A stretch of 64,000 nucleotides of DNA from SKVR01 sp046291875 (GTDB taxonomy: Bacteria > Bacteroidota > Bacteroidia > Bacteroidales > UBA7960): assembly GCA_046291875.1 (NCBI GenBank), contig JBKBSF010000024.1, forward strand, positions 1 through 64,000, read 5' to 3'. The notes beneath the pieces are model-generated. The model was not told where the DNA came from. It did not search any database and worked only from the letters and a program-made list of their open reading frames with translations. The translations under genes and the position numbers were made by a program. Positions 1 to 7,539 of the stretch are shown here, in pieces. The number at the start of each line of letters is the position of its first letter. Positions within the stretch are counted from its first letter, which is position 1.

Positions 1-1010
1 CGAACAACACCAATTATTACGATGATCATGGCCATGGCTCCAGCGTTACCAGTATTGCAGCCGCCAATGGTAACAATGGTCTGCTCATAGCGGGTACCGA
101 CTGGAACAGCCGCATTATAACAGGCAAGGTTCTTAACAATGAAAATTCAGGCCAATATACCTGGATTGCCCAGGGCATTACCTACTCAGCCGACAATGGT
201 GCCCATGTGATCAATATGAGCCTCGGAGGGTCATCGCCCAGTCAGTTGCTGCTCAACGCAGTAAATTATGCCATGGGTAAGGGTTCTGTAATCGTTGCCT
301 GTATGATGAATGAGAACAATAATGTAACCTACTATCCCGCAGGCTACCCGGGGGTAATCTCCATTGGAGCCACCAATAACCGCGATCAGAGGGCGGTGCC
401 ATTTTCCTGGGGAGGGGGCAGCAATTACGGCGATCATATCGACTTTGTTGCTCCTGGCGACAGGATTGCCAGCCTGGGAGGTACAGGTTTTAACCAGGTA
501 TGGTACTGGAGCGGTACCTCTATGTCTGCTCCTTTTGTGGCTGGGGTAATTACCCTGATGCTGGCAATCAATCCCAGCCTGACCCGCGATCAGATCTACG
601 AAACTTTGAAAACTACCATAAGACCACAGGTGTTTGGTGGCAAAAATGCCCAGTCCGGTTGGGATCAATTCGTGGGATGGGGCCGTATCGATGCCGGCGC
701 TGCCATTGAACTAACCTGGCAAAACAGCCAATCAACCGGGATTACCGAAGATAGCTCTGCTATATCCGCTTCAACCTTGAGAGTTTTTCCTAATCCTGCA
801 GTTTCGGGGTTCAGGGTATCCTATCAAGGCACATTCCGAAACGCATGGCTAAGCGATATGGCCGGAAATATTATCTCTGGAATTTCCTTTACCCCAGAGC
901 AGGAAACGATCTGGGTTGATACCCAGGGACTGCCAGGTGGTTTTTATGTATTGCAACTGGAGACCGATCAAAGCATATCTGCCACCAAAGTAATTGTGCA
1001 GCAACCCTGA
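1..1010 (+). CDS. Secreted subtilisin-like serine peptidase (S8) with T9SS sorting domain, 5'-truncated
   Basis: The reading frame is open from base 3, well before the first in-frame ATG at 207, so this is the 3' part of a gene that starts outside the window. Catalytic His lies in DDHGHGSS near the left edge and catalytic Ser in SGTSMSAPFVAG; the Asp must lie upstream. The last ~80 residues (from LRVFPNPAVSGF to the C terminus) form a type A T9SS C-terminal domain, so the enzyme is expected to cross the outer membrane by the type IX system and be surface-attached or released. Substrate unknown. A terminator follows 31 bases after the stop. Family assignment is firm; size and N-terminal domains cannot be seen. 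Confidence 0.93.
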   Translation, partial: NNTNYYDDHGHGSSVTSIAAANGNNGLLIAGTDWNSRIITGKVLNNENSGQYTWIAQGITYSADNGAHVINMSLGGSSPSQLLLNAVNYAMGKGSVIVACMMNENNNVTYYPAGYPGVISIGATNNRDQRAVPFSWGGGSNYGDHIDFVAPGDRIASLGGTGFNQVWYWSGTSMSAPFVAGVITLMLAINPSLTRDQIYETLKTTIRPQVFGGKNAQSGWDQFVGWGRIDAGAAIELTWQNSQSTGITEDSSAISASTLRVFPNPAVSGFRVSYQGTFRNAWLSDMAGNIISGISFTPEQETIWVDTQGLPGGFYVLQLETDQSISATKVIVQQP

Positions 1011-1041
1011 TCTGTTGCAGGTTGTTGAAAACCTATAAAAT

Positions 1042-1073
1042 CCTGTAGCCATGAGGGTTGCAGGTTTTTTTTT
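1042..1073 (+). terminator. Rho-independent terminator of the S8 peptidase gene
   Basis: CCTGTAGCC, loop ATGAG, GGTTGCAGG gives a 9-bp stem with two G-T wobbles, followed at once by nine T residues. Confidence 0.85.
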
Positions 1074-1101
1074 ATACATTTTGCCCGCATTGATTTAATT
1101 G

Positions 1102-1133
1102 TTGGAAAAACTCAGGTAAATAAGGTACTTTTG
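1102..1133 (+). promoter_or_regulatory. Bacteroidota-type promoter upstream of the aspartase fusion gene
   Basis: TTG at 1102-1104, 21-nt spacer, TACTTTTG at 1126-1133, matching the -33/-7 consensus known for Bacteroides. The predicted transcript starts near 1140. This argues against the TTG codon at 1131 as translation start and for the ATG at 1221. Confidence 0.65.
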
Positions 1134-1220
1134 CCACAAATTTCAGGCATTGACACCCCTTTTAAACAAAGGCTCCGGTGTCAAAAAAAACACAATACAA
1201 ATACCCTAAATCCTATTCTG

Positions 1221-3098
1221 ATGAACAGCACCGACATAAAAAAATTTCTGAAGAAAGTGGAATTATTCCGCGAACTGGAAGATGAAGAACTTAATGTAAT
1301 TCTTGAACAGCTGCAGGAAAAGAGTTTTGCACCCCGCTCTTACCTTTTCCAGGAAAACAGCCCCATGAATAAATTTTTATATATCATACGTGAGGGCGAA
1401 GTTGAGCTTTTCAAAAAGACCCCCTTTGGAGAGGAAAAGAGATTGACGTTCTTTGGCCCCTATGATTTTCTGGGAGAAGGAACCATTATGGCAGACACAC
1501 CGCATTCTACCAATGCAAGAGCCTTACAGCCCACCACTGTTTTTTGCATTTCGAAGGATGGATTTGCCCAGCTGTTCAACACACAGGCAAGCATTGCCCT
1601 TAAAATCTTCAAACAGATATCTAAAGTAATTTCAAGGCGCATGCGCCAGAGCAACTCCAAGGTGGTGAACGTGGGTGCCCAGTACGAAAGTGGCCGCACC
1701 CGCACAGAACACGACCTGCTGGGGTATCGCGAAGTACCCCATGAGGTGTATTACGGAATTCAAACCATGAGGGGGATTGAGAATTTTACCATCAGTGGTG
1801 TAACGCTCAACTTCTATCCCGAATTGATTGTTGGGCTGGCTATGGTGAAAATGGCTGCAGCTAAAGCCAACCATGAACTTGGACTTCTTCCCACCGAAAT
1901 TGCTCATGCCATTGAAAAAGCATGTCACGAAATCATCAACGGGAAATTTTATCACCACTTTGTAATCGACATGATCCAGGGTGGTGCAGGTACTTCAACC
2001 AATATGAATGCCAACGAAGTAATAGCAAACAGGGCGTTGGAATTCCTGGGTTACGAAAAGGGAGAATACAAGTATTGCCATCCCAACAACCATGTGAATA
2101 TGTCGCAATCTACCAATGATGCTTATCCAACAGCGGTAAAGATTGCTATTATTGCCAGCAATGCCAAACTGGTTGAGGTGCTGCAAATGCTCATCGATGG
2201 ATTTAAAGAAAAGGAAGCCGAATTTGCCCAGGTGATCAAGATGGGTCGCACCCAGTTGCAGGATGCAGTGCCCATGACACTGGGACAAACCTTTGGAGCC
2301 TATGCCACCACCCTGGAAGAAGAGATTGAACGGCTCAATGCCAATGTGCAGCTAATGAAAGAAGTAAATATGGGAGGAACCGCCATCGGCACAGGGATCA
2401 ATGCCGATCCGGACTACAGCGAAAAGGTTATCAAACATCTGCGTGATGTAACCGGCCATGACATCAAACTGGCATCCAACCTGGTTGAAGCTACACAAGA
2501 TACGGGTGCTTTTGTAATGTACTCCGCTGCAGTGAAGCGTCTGGCTGTTAAGCTATCCAAGATATGCAACGACCTTCGTTTGCTGTCCTCTGGTCCACGT
2601 GCAGGGCTCAACGAGATCAATCTGCCTCCCATGCAGCCGGGCTCCTCTATTATGCCTGGCAAGGTAAACCCGGTTATTCCTGAGGTAGTAAACCAAATTG
2701 CTTTTAAAGTAATTGGCAACGACCTTACCGTTACCCTTGCAGCAGAGGCCGGGCAGCTCGAACTGAATGTAATGGAACCCATTATGGTGCAAAGTCTTTT
2801 CGAGTCTATTGAAATGTTGAAAAACGGAATGAACACTCTTCTGCACCGTTGTATCAGCGGTATTACTGCCAACGAGGATCATTGCCGTGCCATGGTAATG
2901 AACAGCATAGGACTGGTTACTGCTCTGAACCCGGTTCTGGGCTATGAAACCTGCACAATGCTGGCAAAAGAAGCTATGCTCTACAATAAAGGAGTGTACG
3001 ATCTGGTTTTGGAAAAACAATTGCTGTCGCAGGAAGAACTTGACGAGATTATGAAACCTGAAAACATGATTACACCCCAAAAGATCAAACCTGTTTAA
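1221..3098 (+). CDS. aspA: Aspartate ammonia-lyase with N-terminal cyclic-nucleotide-binding-like domain
   Basis: A 625-residue protein, about 150 longer than ordinary aspartases (~470). Residues 1-145 resemble a cNMP-binding domain (FLYIIREGEVELFKK, then FLGEGTIMADTPHST). Residues from ~160 are a complete aspartase/fumarase-superfamily enzyme: GGAGTSTNMNANEV, HPNNHVNMSQSTND, GTAIGTGIN, and the signature GSSIMPGKVNP at 474-484. The expected reaction is reversible deamination of L-aspartate to fumarate and ammonia. In the phosphate-binding cassette the usual PR[ST]A arginine is replaced by histidine (TPHST), so the ligand may not be cAMP. There is no helix-turn-helix, so this is not a Crp regulator. 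The ATG at 1221 is preferred over the TTG at 1131 because a promoter -7 box overlaps 1131. Allosteric control by a small ligand is inference. Confidence 0.93.
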   Translation: MNSTDIKKFLKKVELFRELEDEELNVILEQLQEKSFAPRSYLFQENSPMNKFLYIIREGEVELFKKTPFGEEKRLTFFGPYDFLGEGTIMADTPHSTNARALQPTTVFCISKDGFAQLFNTQASIALKIFKQISKVISRRMRQSNSKVVNVGAQYESGRTRTEHDLLGYREVPHEVYYGIQTMRGIENFTISGVTLNFYPELIVGLAMVKMAAAKANHELGLLPTEIAHAIEKACHEIINGKFYHHFVIDMIQGGAGTSTNMNANEVIANRALEFLGYEKGEYKYCHPNNHVNMSQSTNDAYPTAVKIAIIASNAKLVEVLQMLIDGFKEKEAEFAQVIKMGRTQLQDAVPMTLGQTFGAYATTLEEEIERLNANVQLMKEVNMGGTAIGTGINADPDYSEKVIKHLRDVTGHDIKLASNLVEATQDTGAFVMYSAAVKRLAVKLSKICNDLRLLSSGPRAGLNEINLPPMQPGSSIMPGKVNPVIPEVVNQIAFKVIGNDLTVTLAAEAGQLELNVMEPIMVQSLFESIEMLKNGMNTLLHRCISGITANEDHCRAMVMNSIGLVTALNPVLGYETCTMLAKEAMLYNKGVYDLVLEKQLLSQEELDEIMKPENMITPQKIKPV

Positions 3099-3140
3099 TG
3101 CAAAGGGTTTGACTGGGTATACTCTATCGGGTCAGGCAAA

Positions 3141-3225
3141 TAAGGCCACAAAGACATTCTCAATACCATGCAGCCTGGGATCAGCCCCAGACGTTTGGAT
3201 CACATGAGTTGTTTTTGTGGCCTTA
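3141..3225. repeat. 85-bp foldback (concentric inverted repeats) between convergent genes
   Basis: Outer arms TAAGGCCACAAAGAC (3141-3155) and GTTTTTGTGGCCTTA (3211-3225) match at 14 of 15 positions. CTCA/TGAG (3159-3162/3205-3208) and CTGGG/CCCAG (3175-3179/3186-3190) lie on the same centre. It sits between the aspartase (+) and the PepSY protein (-). It could be a bidirectional terminator or a relic of a small mobile repeat. Confidence 0.6.
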
Positions 3226-3234
3226 CTGTTCTTA

Positions 3235-3789
3235 TCAACTGCTGAGATAAACATATAAAAGCACCAGGGGTATCAGTATACCTGTTGCTACAAAATATAC
3301 CCCTCTTCGGGCAAATCCGGTTTTTCCTTTGAGGATAAACAACCCGCTGAAGGCAAGAATAATCAAACCTGCTGCAAACAAATCGGAAAACCATGTCCAT
3401 AGTTTTCGGGGGGAGTTGTAGTGCAGGAAGTTGATCTGATTGAATACAGGCCGTTTGCGAATGGTTTCTAACTGAGCATCGCCGGTACCCATATTTACAT
3501 TCACAGTGCCTCCATTTATGAAAATCCGCATGTGGCTGCCACTGATCAGGTGAGTTTTATAAGAATCCCTTTCGTGCACCTGATCCAGTATTTGCAATAC
3601 AAGCTCTCTCTCCGGAGTAACATCCTGTGGAATCTCCAGCTGAAAAGCTTCCTGGCGAATGATAAAATTTGGGTTCCAATGATGACGATGGTTAAGGGCT
3701 ATGCCGGACAAACCATAAATGATACACATTCCAAAAAAGAAGTATCCCAGGTCGCGGTGTATGGCACGGTTGATTTTTCGAAAGGTCAT
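3235..3789 (-). CDS. PepSY-associated TM helix family membrane protein
   Basis: A 184-residue inner-membrane protein with a TM segment near the N terminus (LGYFFFGMCIIYGLSGIAL), a soluble middle of ~100 residues, and two C-terminal TM segments. It resembles the short PepSY-TM proteins found beside siderophore or haem receptors, some of which act as ferric reductases. I infer a role in iron or metal handling from the FecA-like receptor ~1 kb upstream on the same strand. An earlier ATG at 3822 is in frame, but the only -7 box (TATATTTG, 3827-3820) puts the transcript start near 3813, so the start at 3789 (MTFRKINRA) is chosen. Confidence 0.75.
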   Translation of the reverse strand: MTFRKINRAIHRDLGYFFFGMCIIYGLSGIALNHRHHWNPNFIIRQEAFQLEIPQDVTPERELVLQILDQVHERDSYKTHLISGSHMRIFINGGTVNVNMGTGDAQLETIRKRPVFNQINFLHYNSPRKLWTWFSDLFAAGLIILAFSGLFILKGKTGFARRGVYFVATGILIPLVLLYVYLSS

Positions 3790-3819
3790 GGAAAGGTGTT
3801 TTAAGTGTTTTATGAGGGG

Positions 3820-3827
3820 CAAATATA
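3820..3827 (-). promoter_or_regulatory. -7 promoter element for the PepSY protein gene
   Basis: On the minus strand the sequence is TATATTTG, an exact TAnnTTTG match. I see no clear -33 TTG. It lies directly beyond the terminator of the preceding gene. Confidence 0.4.
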
Positions 3828-3829
3828 AT

Positions 3830-3864
3830 AAAAAAGGCCTTCAGGGTATTGCTCCATGAAGGCC
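3830..3864 (-). terminator. Terminator of the small exported protein gene
   Basis: GGCCTTCA (3836-3843) pairs with TGAAGGCC (3857-3864). Read on the minus strand the hairpin is followed by six T residues. It lies 20 bases after the stop at 3885. Confidence 0.75.
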
Positions 3865-3884
3865 AGGTAATTAGTGAAAAAGGG

Positions 3885-4400
3885 TTATTTTGTTGCCGGA
3901 GATACCTGAGAAGCATCTTCGTCTTCTGGCTTCGTAATTGGAACAGTTGGAGTGTTTTCTGAAAGAAACGGTGCAACATACATAAATTCACCCCTCGTTT
4001 GATCGTATCTCACCAAATGTTCCGTGAATATATTTTCAGATGAGCTGTTTTCGGAAAAAATATCCACAATAAATTCAAAAAAGTGATCTTTGCCTTTGAT
4101 TTGTTCTGCATGTGAAGAATGAAAAGCAATTCTTTTTGGGGCACTACCCTCGGCAGATACTACCAGAGTGTAGTCTTTCTGCAGGCAAAGATCGATTTCA
4201 AAATTGCCCCAACGGTTGCTGCGGGCTTCTTTTACCAGCTCCTGACCATAATACACCTGAATCCGGGCATTTCTTACCGCTTTGTCGTCTTTGCGCACCC
4301 AGCCTGAAATATAAAAAGGACTGCCCGCAAAAAGATCGGTGGGCAAAACAAAAACCATGAACAGTGACAAAACAGCAAAATGTATAAACCTTTTTTTCAT
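3885..4400 (-). CDS. Exported protein with carboxypeptidase-regulatory-like fold
   Basis: A 171-residue protein with a cleavable signal peptide (MKKRFIHFAVLSLFMVFVLPTDLFAG region) and a domain beginning FYISGWVRKDDKAVRNARIQV that resembles the carboxypeptidase-D regulatory-like beta-sandwich also present at the N terminus of the TonB receptor next door. The tail is acidic and rich in Ser, Thr and Pro. No enzyme motif is visible, and no function can be named. It has its own terminator and a possible -7 box (TACATTTG at 4524-4517), so it is probably transcribed alone. A periplasmic or envelope location is inferred from the signal peptide. Confidence 0.7.
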   Translation of the reverse strand: MKKRFIHFAVLSLFMVFVLPTDLFAGSPFYISGWVRKDDKAVRNARIQVYYGQELVKEARSNRWGNFEIDLCLQKDYTLVVSAEGSAPKRIAFHSSHAEQIKGKDHFFEFIVDIFSENSSSENIFTEHLVRYDQTRGEFMYVAPFLSENTPTVPITKPEDEDASQVSPATK

Positions 4401-4720
4401 TTAAAGACCTAACAATCTGATTAACAATACTTACATTCGAATACTCTATTTTGAGGAATAGGATTCTGGAAAATAATACGTAGAAGGCCTACGTGTTTTA
4501 CTTATATTTCGGTATGCAAATGTACTTATTTTTTTAGTAGGCTTAAAAGCGTATAAGATGAAAATGGAAAAACAGGTAATTATACTTGTTTTTAGAAAAT
4601 GTCGAATGAAGGTTTGGTTACATAAGGCAGTTAATAAAGCTATCAGAGAAGTTTTTAAAAAAAAGTGCCCGGTAACGCAACGCTACCGGGCAACCCCTTT
4701 TTTGTCTTACATGTAAGCTA
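4401..4720. other. Intergenic region, 320 bases
   Basis: It holds the terminator of the TonB receptor gene (4657-4691), a -7 box TACATTTG on the minus strand at 4524-4517, and, in what would be the leader of the exported protein, a short inverted repeat ACGTAG/CTACGT (4478-4494). No coding region is seen. Confidence 0.5.
4657..4691 (-). terminator. Terminator of the FecA-like TonB receptor gene
   Basis: GCCCGGTA (4667-4674) and TACCGGGC (4684-4691) form a perfect 8-bp stem with a 9-nt loop. On the minus strand it is followed by AC and eight T residues. Confidence 0.88.
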
Positions 4721-7207
4721 TTAGAAATCCAAAGATATCCCTGCAGAAATAAACCTTGGCAGACCTACACGGATACCCTGTGGGCGGCGTGTTGAGATAT
4801 ATCTTTCGTCTGTAATATTTTTCACGGCAAAATTAACGCCAAGCCCCGTGGGTTGATGCTTATACCATGCCGACAGATTGATCACAAAATAAGGATCTAA
4901 TTTTCCAATACGACCATTTGCGGTAGCTTGTGTATAGCGGTATTGATTATCTGATGCTTCAAGGTCTATCCAGTATTGTACCTGGTCGGTATTGAGCACA
5001 TCTGTATATTGTTCTCCAACATAGTTTCCACTCAGTCGCAAGCCCAAACCCCACGGTGATTGTGCGTACAGCGATCCGGAAAGACTGAATGCTGGTGCAT
5101 AAGGTGTTTTATTCCCCTTTATGTTTATGTATTCTCTTTCGTTTGATCCATCGGTGCGGGTTCTCCAGACTACAAATCTATCTCCTGAGAATTCAGACCT
5201 CACCCATGTGGCATTGAGGCCAAGGAAGGCATCCCATTGAGCAGGCAACGCCTTTTCGAGAGGAATAAGAACTGCTGCTTCAAGTCCCGAATGCCTTGTT
5301 TCGCCACCGTTGATCAACCCTGAACCAGCACCTCCACTGGATTCAGACACAGGAATTACCTGGTTGGAAAAGTCCATATGAAAAAGCGTAAACTCAAATT
5401 GAGCCATATTCAGATCGGCCCTTAGCCCCAGTTCACTGCTCCAGCTTTTCTCAGCATCGAGCAATAGTGCTTCTCCCCCGCTGGTAATAGCATCTTTGGT
5501 ACGTGGAGGTGCAAAGCCTCTGTGGATACCTGCAAAAACACCTGTTTTTTCACTGAAATTGTAGTTGATACCGGCACCCGGGATGATCTCAAATACCGAA
5601 CTTGAGGCACCCAATAGGGTATCAGTGAAGTTCAGGCGCATGATCTCTCTTTCATATTGAAACCTCTCTGCTCTTAACCCGGTTGTAAAAGAAAGTTTTT
5701 CTCCCACAAGTATTTTATTCTGCAAATAGGAACTGATAGCCTGTCCGGTGCGGATCTCATCTTCGCGAAGATTTCCTGAGAGTTTTCCTGCAGAGGTGCC
5801 GTCTACTCTTTGCTCAAATGCTCTTTCGTACAGAAAACGTGCCCCGGCATCCAGCACAGCCTCTGATCCGGCCACATCATAGGAATAATGGATCCTGGGC
5901 TCTATTCCGGCAACTTCGAATTGCCTGTTGCGTTGACCTGTCGAATTACGCATATAGATGGCACCATCCTTTACATCAGCAAAACCATGGCTTATCCCTG
6001 TAAGGTTGGAAGCAGTAGCAGAATAAGAAAAATCCTGGCGATTCCAGTTCCGGGTTGTTGTATAGGCAAAGGCAGTGGTATTGATTCTGAAATCAGATGA
6101 AACCATATACCTGTGATTGATGGAAGCTCCGTAGCGCCTTACCTTAAGCACATCGTCGGGAGCAATTCGCAGATCATCGAAACCTCCGGCATCAAACATG
6201 GGTTGGGTAAGGCCTACATAGGTAGAGTTAGAAACCTCATCATATATGCTAAGCTTAACACCCAACTGAGACACTGGCGATAATTCTGTAAGTATCTTTC
6301 CATTGAAATCGTGCAATAAAAACTCTGTAGGCCCGAAATTTTCAGCTTGTTTTCTTGTGAAATCAACAAGATAACCTGTTCGGTTTTGGGTATTTCCATA
6401 GTTGACACGAGTGTTGAAATAACCCAGGTCGCCACCGGTAACAGATATTTTTCCGGAGGGTGCTGCAGGAGGATCGGCGGTGATATAGTTGATCACCCCA
6501 CCAATGGTTTGGGGACCAAAAAGAATCGAGCCATTACCCTTAAGTATTTCAATGGCATGCATCCGATCAATATTGGGCGTAAAATACATTTCAGGCTCAC
6601 CATAAGGTGCCAGTGCAACGGGTATACCATCTTCAAGGATCAGCACGTTGCGGCTTTTATCAGGATCCAACCCCCGAATTCCTATATTGGTGCGAAGTCC
6701 TGCACCCTCTTCCTCTACCACGTGAACTCCTGGAATGCTTCTAAGAATTTCATTTCCGCTTACAGGATTCACTGTAATCAAGTCATCAGAAGTAATCATC
6801 CCAACCGAACCCGGCAGAAAGCGAAGCACCCCTACCCTGCTGCCCGATACCACCACTTGTTGCAGCAGCTTAACATCCGGTTCAATTTCTATCAGAATCT
6901 TCGATTGCAATCCGGTAAGGTCTAAATCTATTCGTGCAGTTTTGTAACCCATTCCCTTTACAATAATCTGAGTATCATTGCTGTTTAGCCCGGTTAGAAA
7001 AAAATTTCCCTCTTCGTCAGTGATTGTGCCGAAACTGGTACCTTCCACATAGACTGCCACAAAAGGAACACCTTTGCCCTGCGAGTTTACTTGTCCGCTG
7101 ATGCTAAAACCCGATTCATGCGCTTGCACAGCAAGGGAGGCCATGATCCATAATACAAGAGTGTAAGAAGACAGGCACTTAAGAAGTTTTGATCGTAGAA
7201 TTTTCAT
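4721..7207 (-). CDS. TonB-dependent outer-membrane receptor, FecA-like
   Basis: An 828-residue outer-membrane receptor. It has a signal peptide (1-29), a carboxypeptidase-regulatory-like domain (~33-115, FSISGQVNSQGKGVPFVAV), a TonB plug (~120-235, with IRGLDPDKSRNVLILEDG and EILKGNGSILFGPQTIGG), and a beta-barrel ending in the usual terminal aromatic (GISLDF). It takes up a bulky ligand across the outer membrane using TonB energy. Plug similarity is to ferric-citrate/siderophore receptors, so iron uptake is likely but not proven. The gene has a clear promoter, an inverted repeat overlapping the -33 element, and a leader hairpin with a U-tract, which together suggest regulated expression. The downstream PepSY protein fits a metal-uptake role. 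Confidence 0.92.
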   Translation of the reverse strand: MKILRSKLLKCLSSYTLVLWIMASLAVQAHESGFSISGQVNSQGKGVPFVAVYVEGTSFGTITDEEGNFFLTGLNSNDTQIIVKGMGYKTARIDLDLTGLQSKILIEIEPDVKLLQQVVVSGSRVGVLRFLPGSVGMITSDDLITVNPVSGNEILRSIPGVHVVEEEGAGLRTNIGIRGLDPDKSRNVLILEDGIPVALAPYGEPEMYFTPNIDRMHAIEILKGNGSILFGPQTIGGVINYITADPPAAPSGKISVTGGDLGYFNTRVNYGNTQNRTGYLVDFTRKQAENFGPTEFLLHDFNGKILTELSPVSQLGVKLSIYDEVSNSTYVGLTQPMFDAGGFDDLRIAPDDVLKVRRYGASINHRYMVSSDFRINTTAFAYTTTRNWNRQDFSYSATASNLTGISHGFADVKDGAIYMRNSTGQRNRQFEVAGIEPRIHYSYDVAGSEAVLDAGARFLYERAFEQRVDGTSAGKLSGNLREDEIRTGQAISSYLQNKILVGEKLSFTTGLRAERFQYEREIMRLNFTDTLLGASSSVFEIIPGAGINYNFSEKTGVFAGIHRGFAPPRTKDAITSGGEALLLDAEKSWSSELGLRADLNMAQFEFTLFHMDFSNQVIPVSESSGGAGSGLINGGETRHSGLEAAVLIPLEKALPAQWDAFLGLNATWVRSEFSGDRFVVWRTRTDGSNEREYINIKGNKTPYAPAFSLSGSLYAQSPWGLGLRLSGNYVGEQYTDVLNTDQVQYWIDLEASDNQYRYTQATANGRIGKLDPYFVINLSAWYKHQPTGLGVNFAVKNITDERYISTRRPQGIRVGLPRFISAGISLDF

Positions 7208-7284
7208 ATAAGTATTTTAAAACAGCAAAAACGATAAAAAATTAATTAATTAGCAAAAAGGTATTTCAATGCTTGTATGGTTTC

Positions 7285-7341
7285 AAAAAAAACACCCTAA
7301 AAGCATCCGGAGAATAATGAACCCGGGGTTTTGCAGGGTGT
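7285..7341 (-). promoter_or_regulatory. Attenuator-like hairpin in the receptor 5' leader
   Basis: On the minus strand ACACCCT (7341-7335) pairs with AGGGTGT (7298-7292), followed by a run of eight T (7292-7285). Inside is a smaller CCGG/CCGG pairing. It lies about 40-95 nt after the predicted transcript start and about 80 nt before the ATG. The shape is that of an intrinsic terminator placed ahead of the gene. It matches no riboswitch class that I recognise. Confidence 0.5.
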
Positions 7342-7388
7342 GTTTTGAGGAATTGGAATTAACTACTATGGTGTAACAACTAATACTG

Positions 7389-7419
7389 CAAAAATAACGT
7401 GTTTGCTTTCTTTAGACAA
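7389..7419 (-). promoter_or_regulatory. Promoter of the FecA-like receptor gene
   Basis: On the minus strand: TTG (7419-7417), 20-nt spacer, TATTTTTG (7396-7389). The inverted repeat ATCCCC-AAAAAT-GGGGAT (7419-7436) touches the -33 box and is a candidate operator. Confidence 0.65.
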
Positions 7420-7491
7420 TCCCCAAAAATGGGGATAATTAACCGTTGTTGACATCAAATGATGATTAAAGTATCCCTTTAACTTGGGATC

Positions 7492-7519
7492 AAAAAAAAA
7501 GACCTCACAGGAGGTCTTT
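7492..7519 (-). terminator. Terminator of the acyl-CoA synthetase gene
   Basis: AAAGACCTC (7498-7506) and GAGGTCTTT (7511-7519) form a 9-bp stem with loop ACAG. On the minus strand it leads into at least eight T residues. Confidence 0.9.
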
Positions 7520-7539
7520 AAGTTTTGAATAAAAGATGT

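Larger units (their letters stand above)
7208..7539. other. Intergenic region and receptor leader, 332 bases
   Basis: It contains, on the minus strand, the receptor promoter (7389-7419), an inverted repeat over its -33 box, a leader hairpin with U-tract (7285-7341), and the terminator of the acyl-CoA synthetase gene (7492-7519). No coding region is seen. Confidence 0.6.

Noticed and set aside
6347..6925. 192-codon plus-strand ORF inside the TonB receptor gene
   Set aside because: Antisense shadow of a firmly identified receptor; composition is not protein-like.
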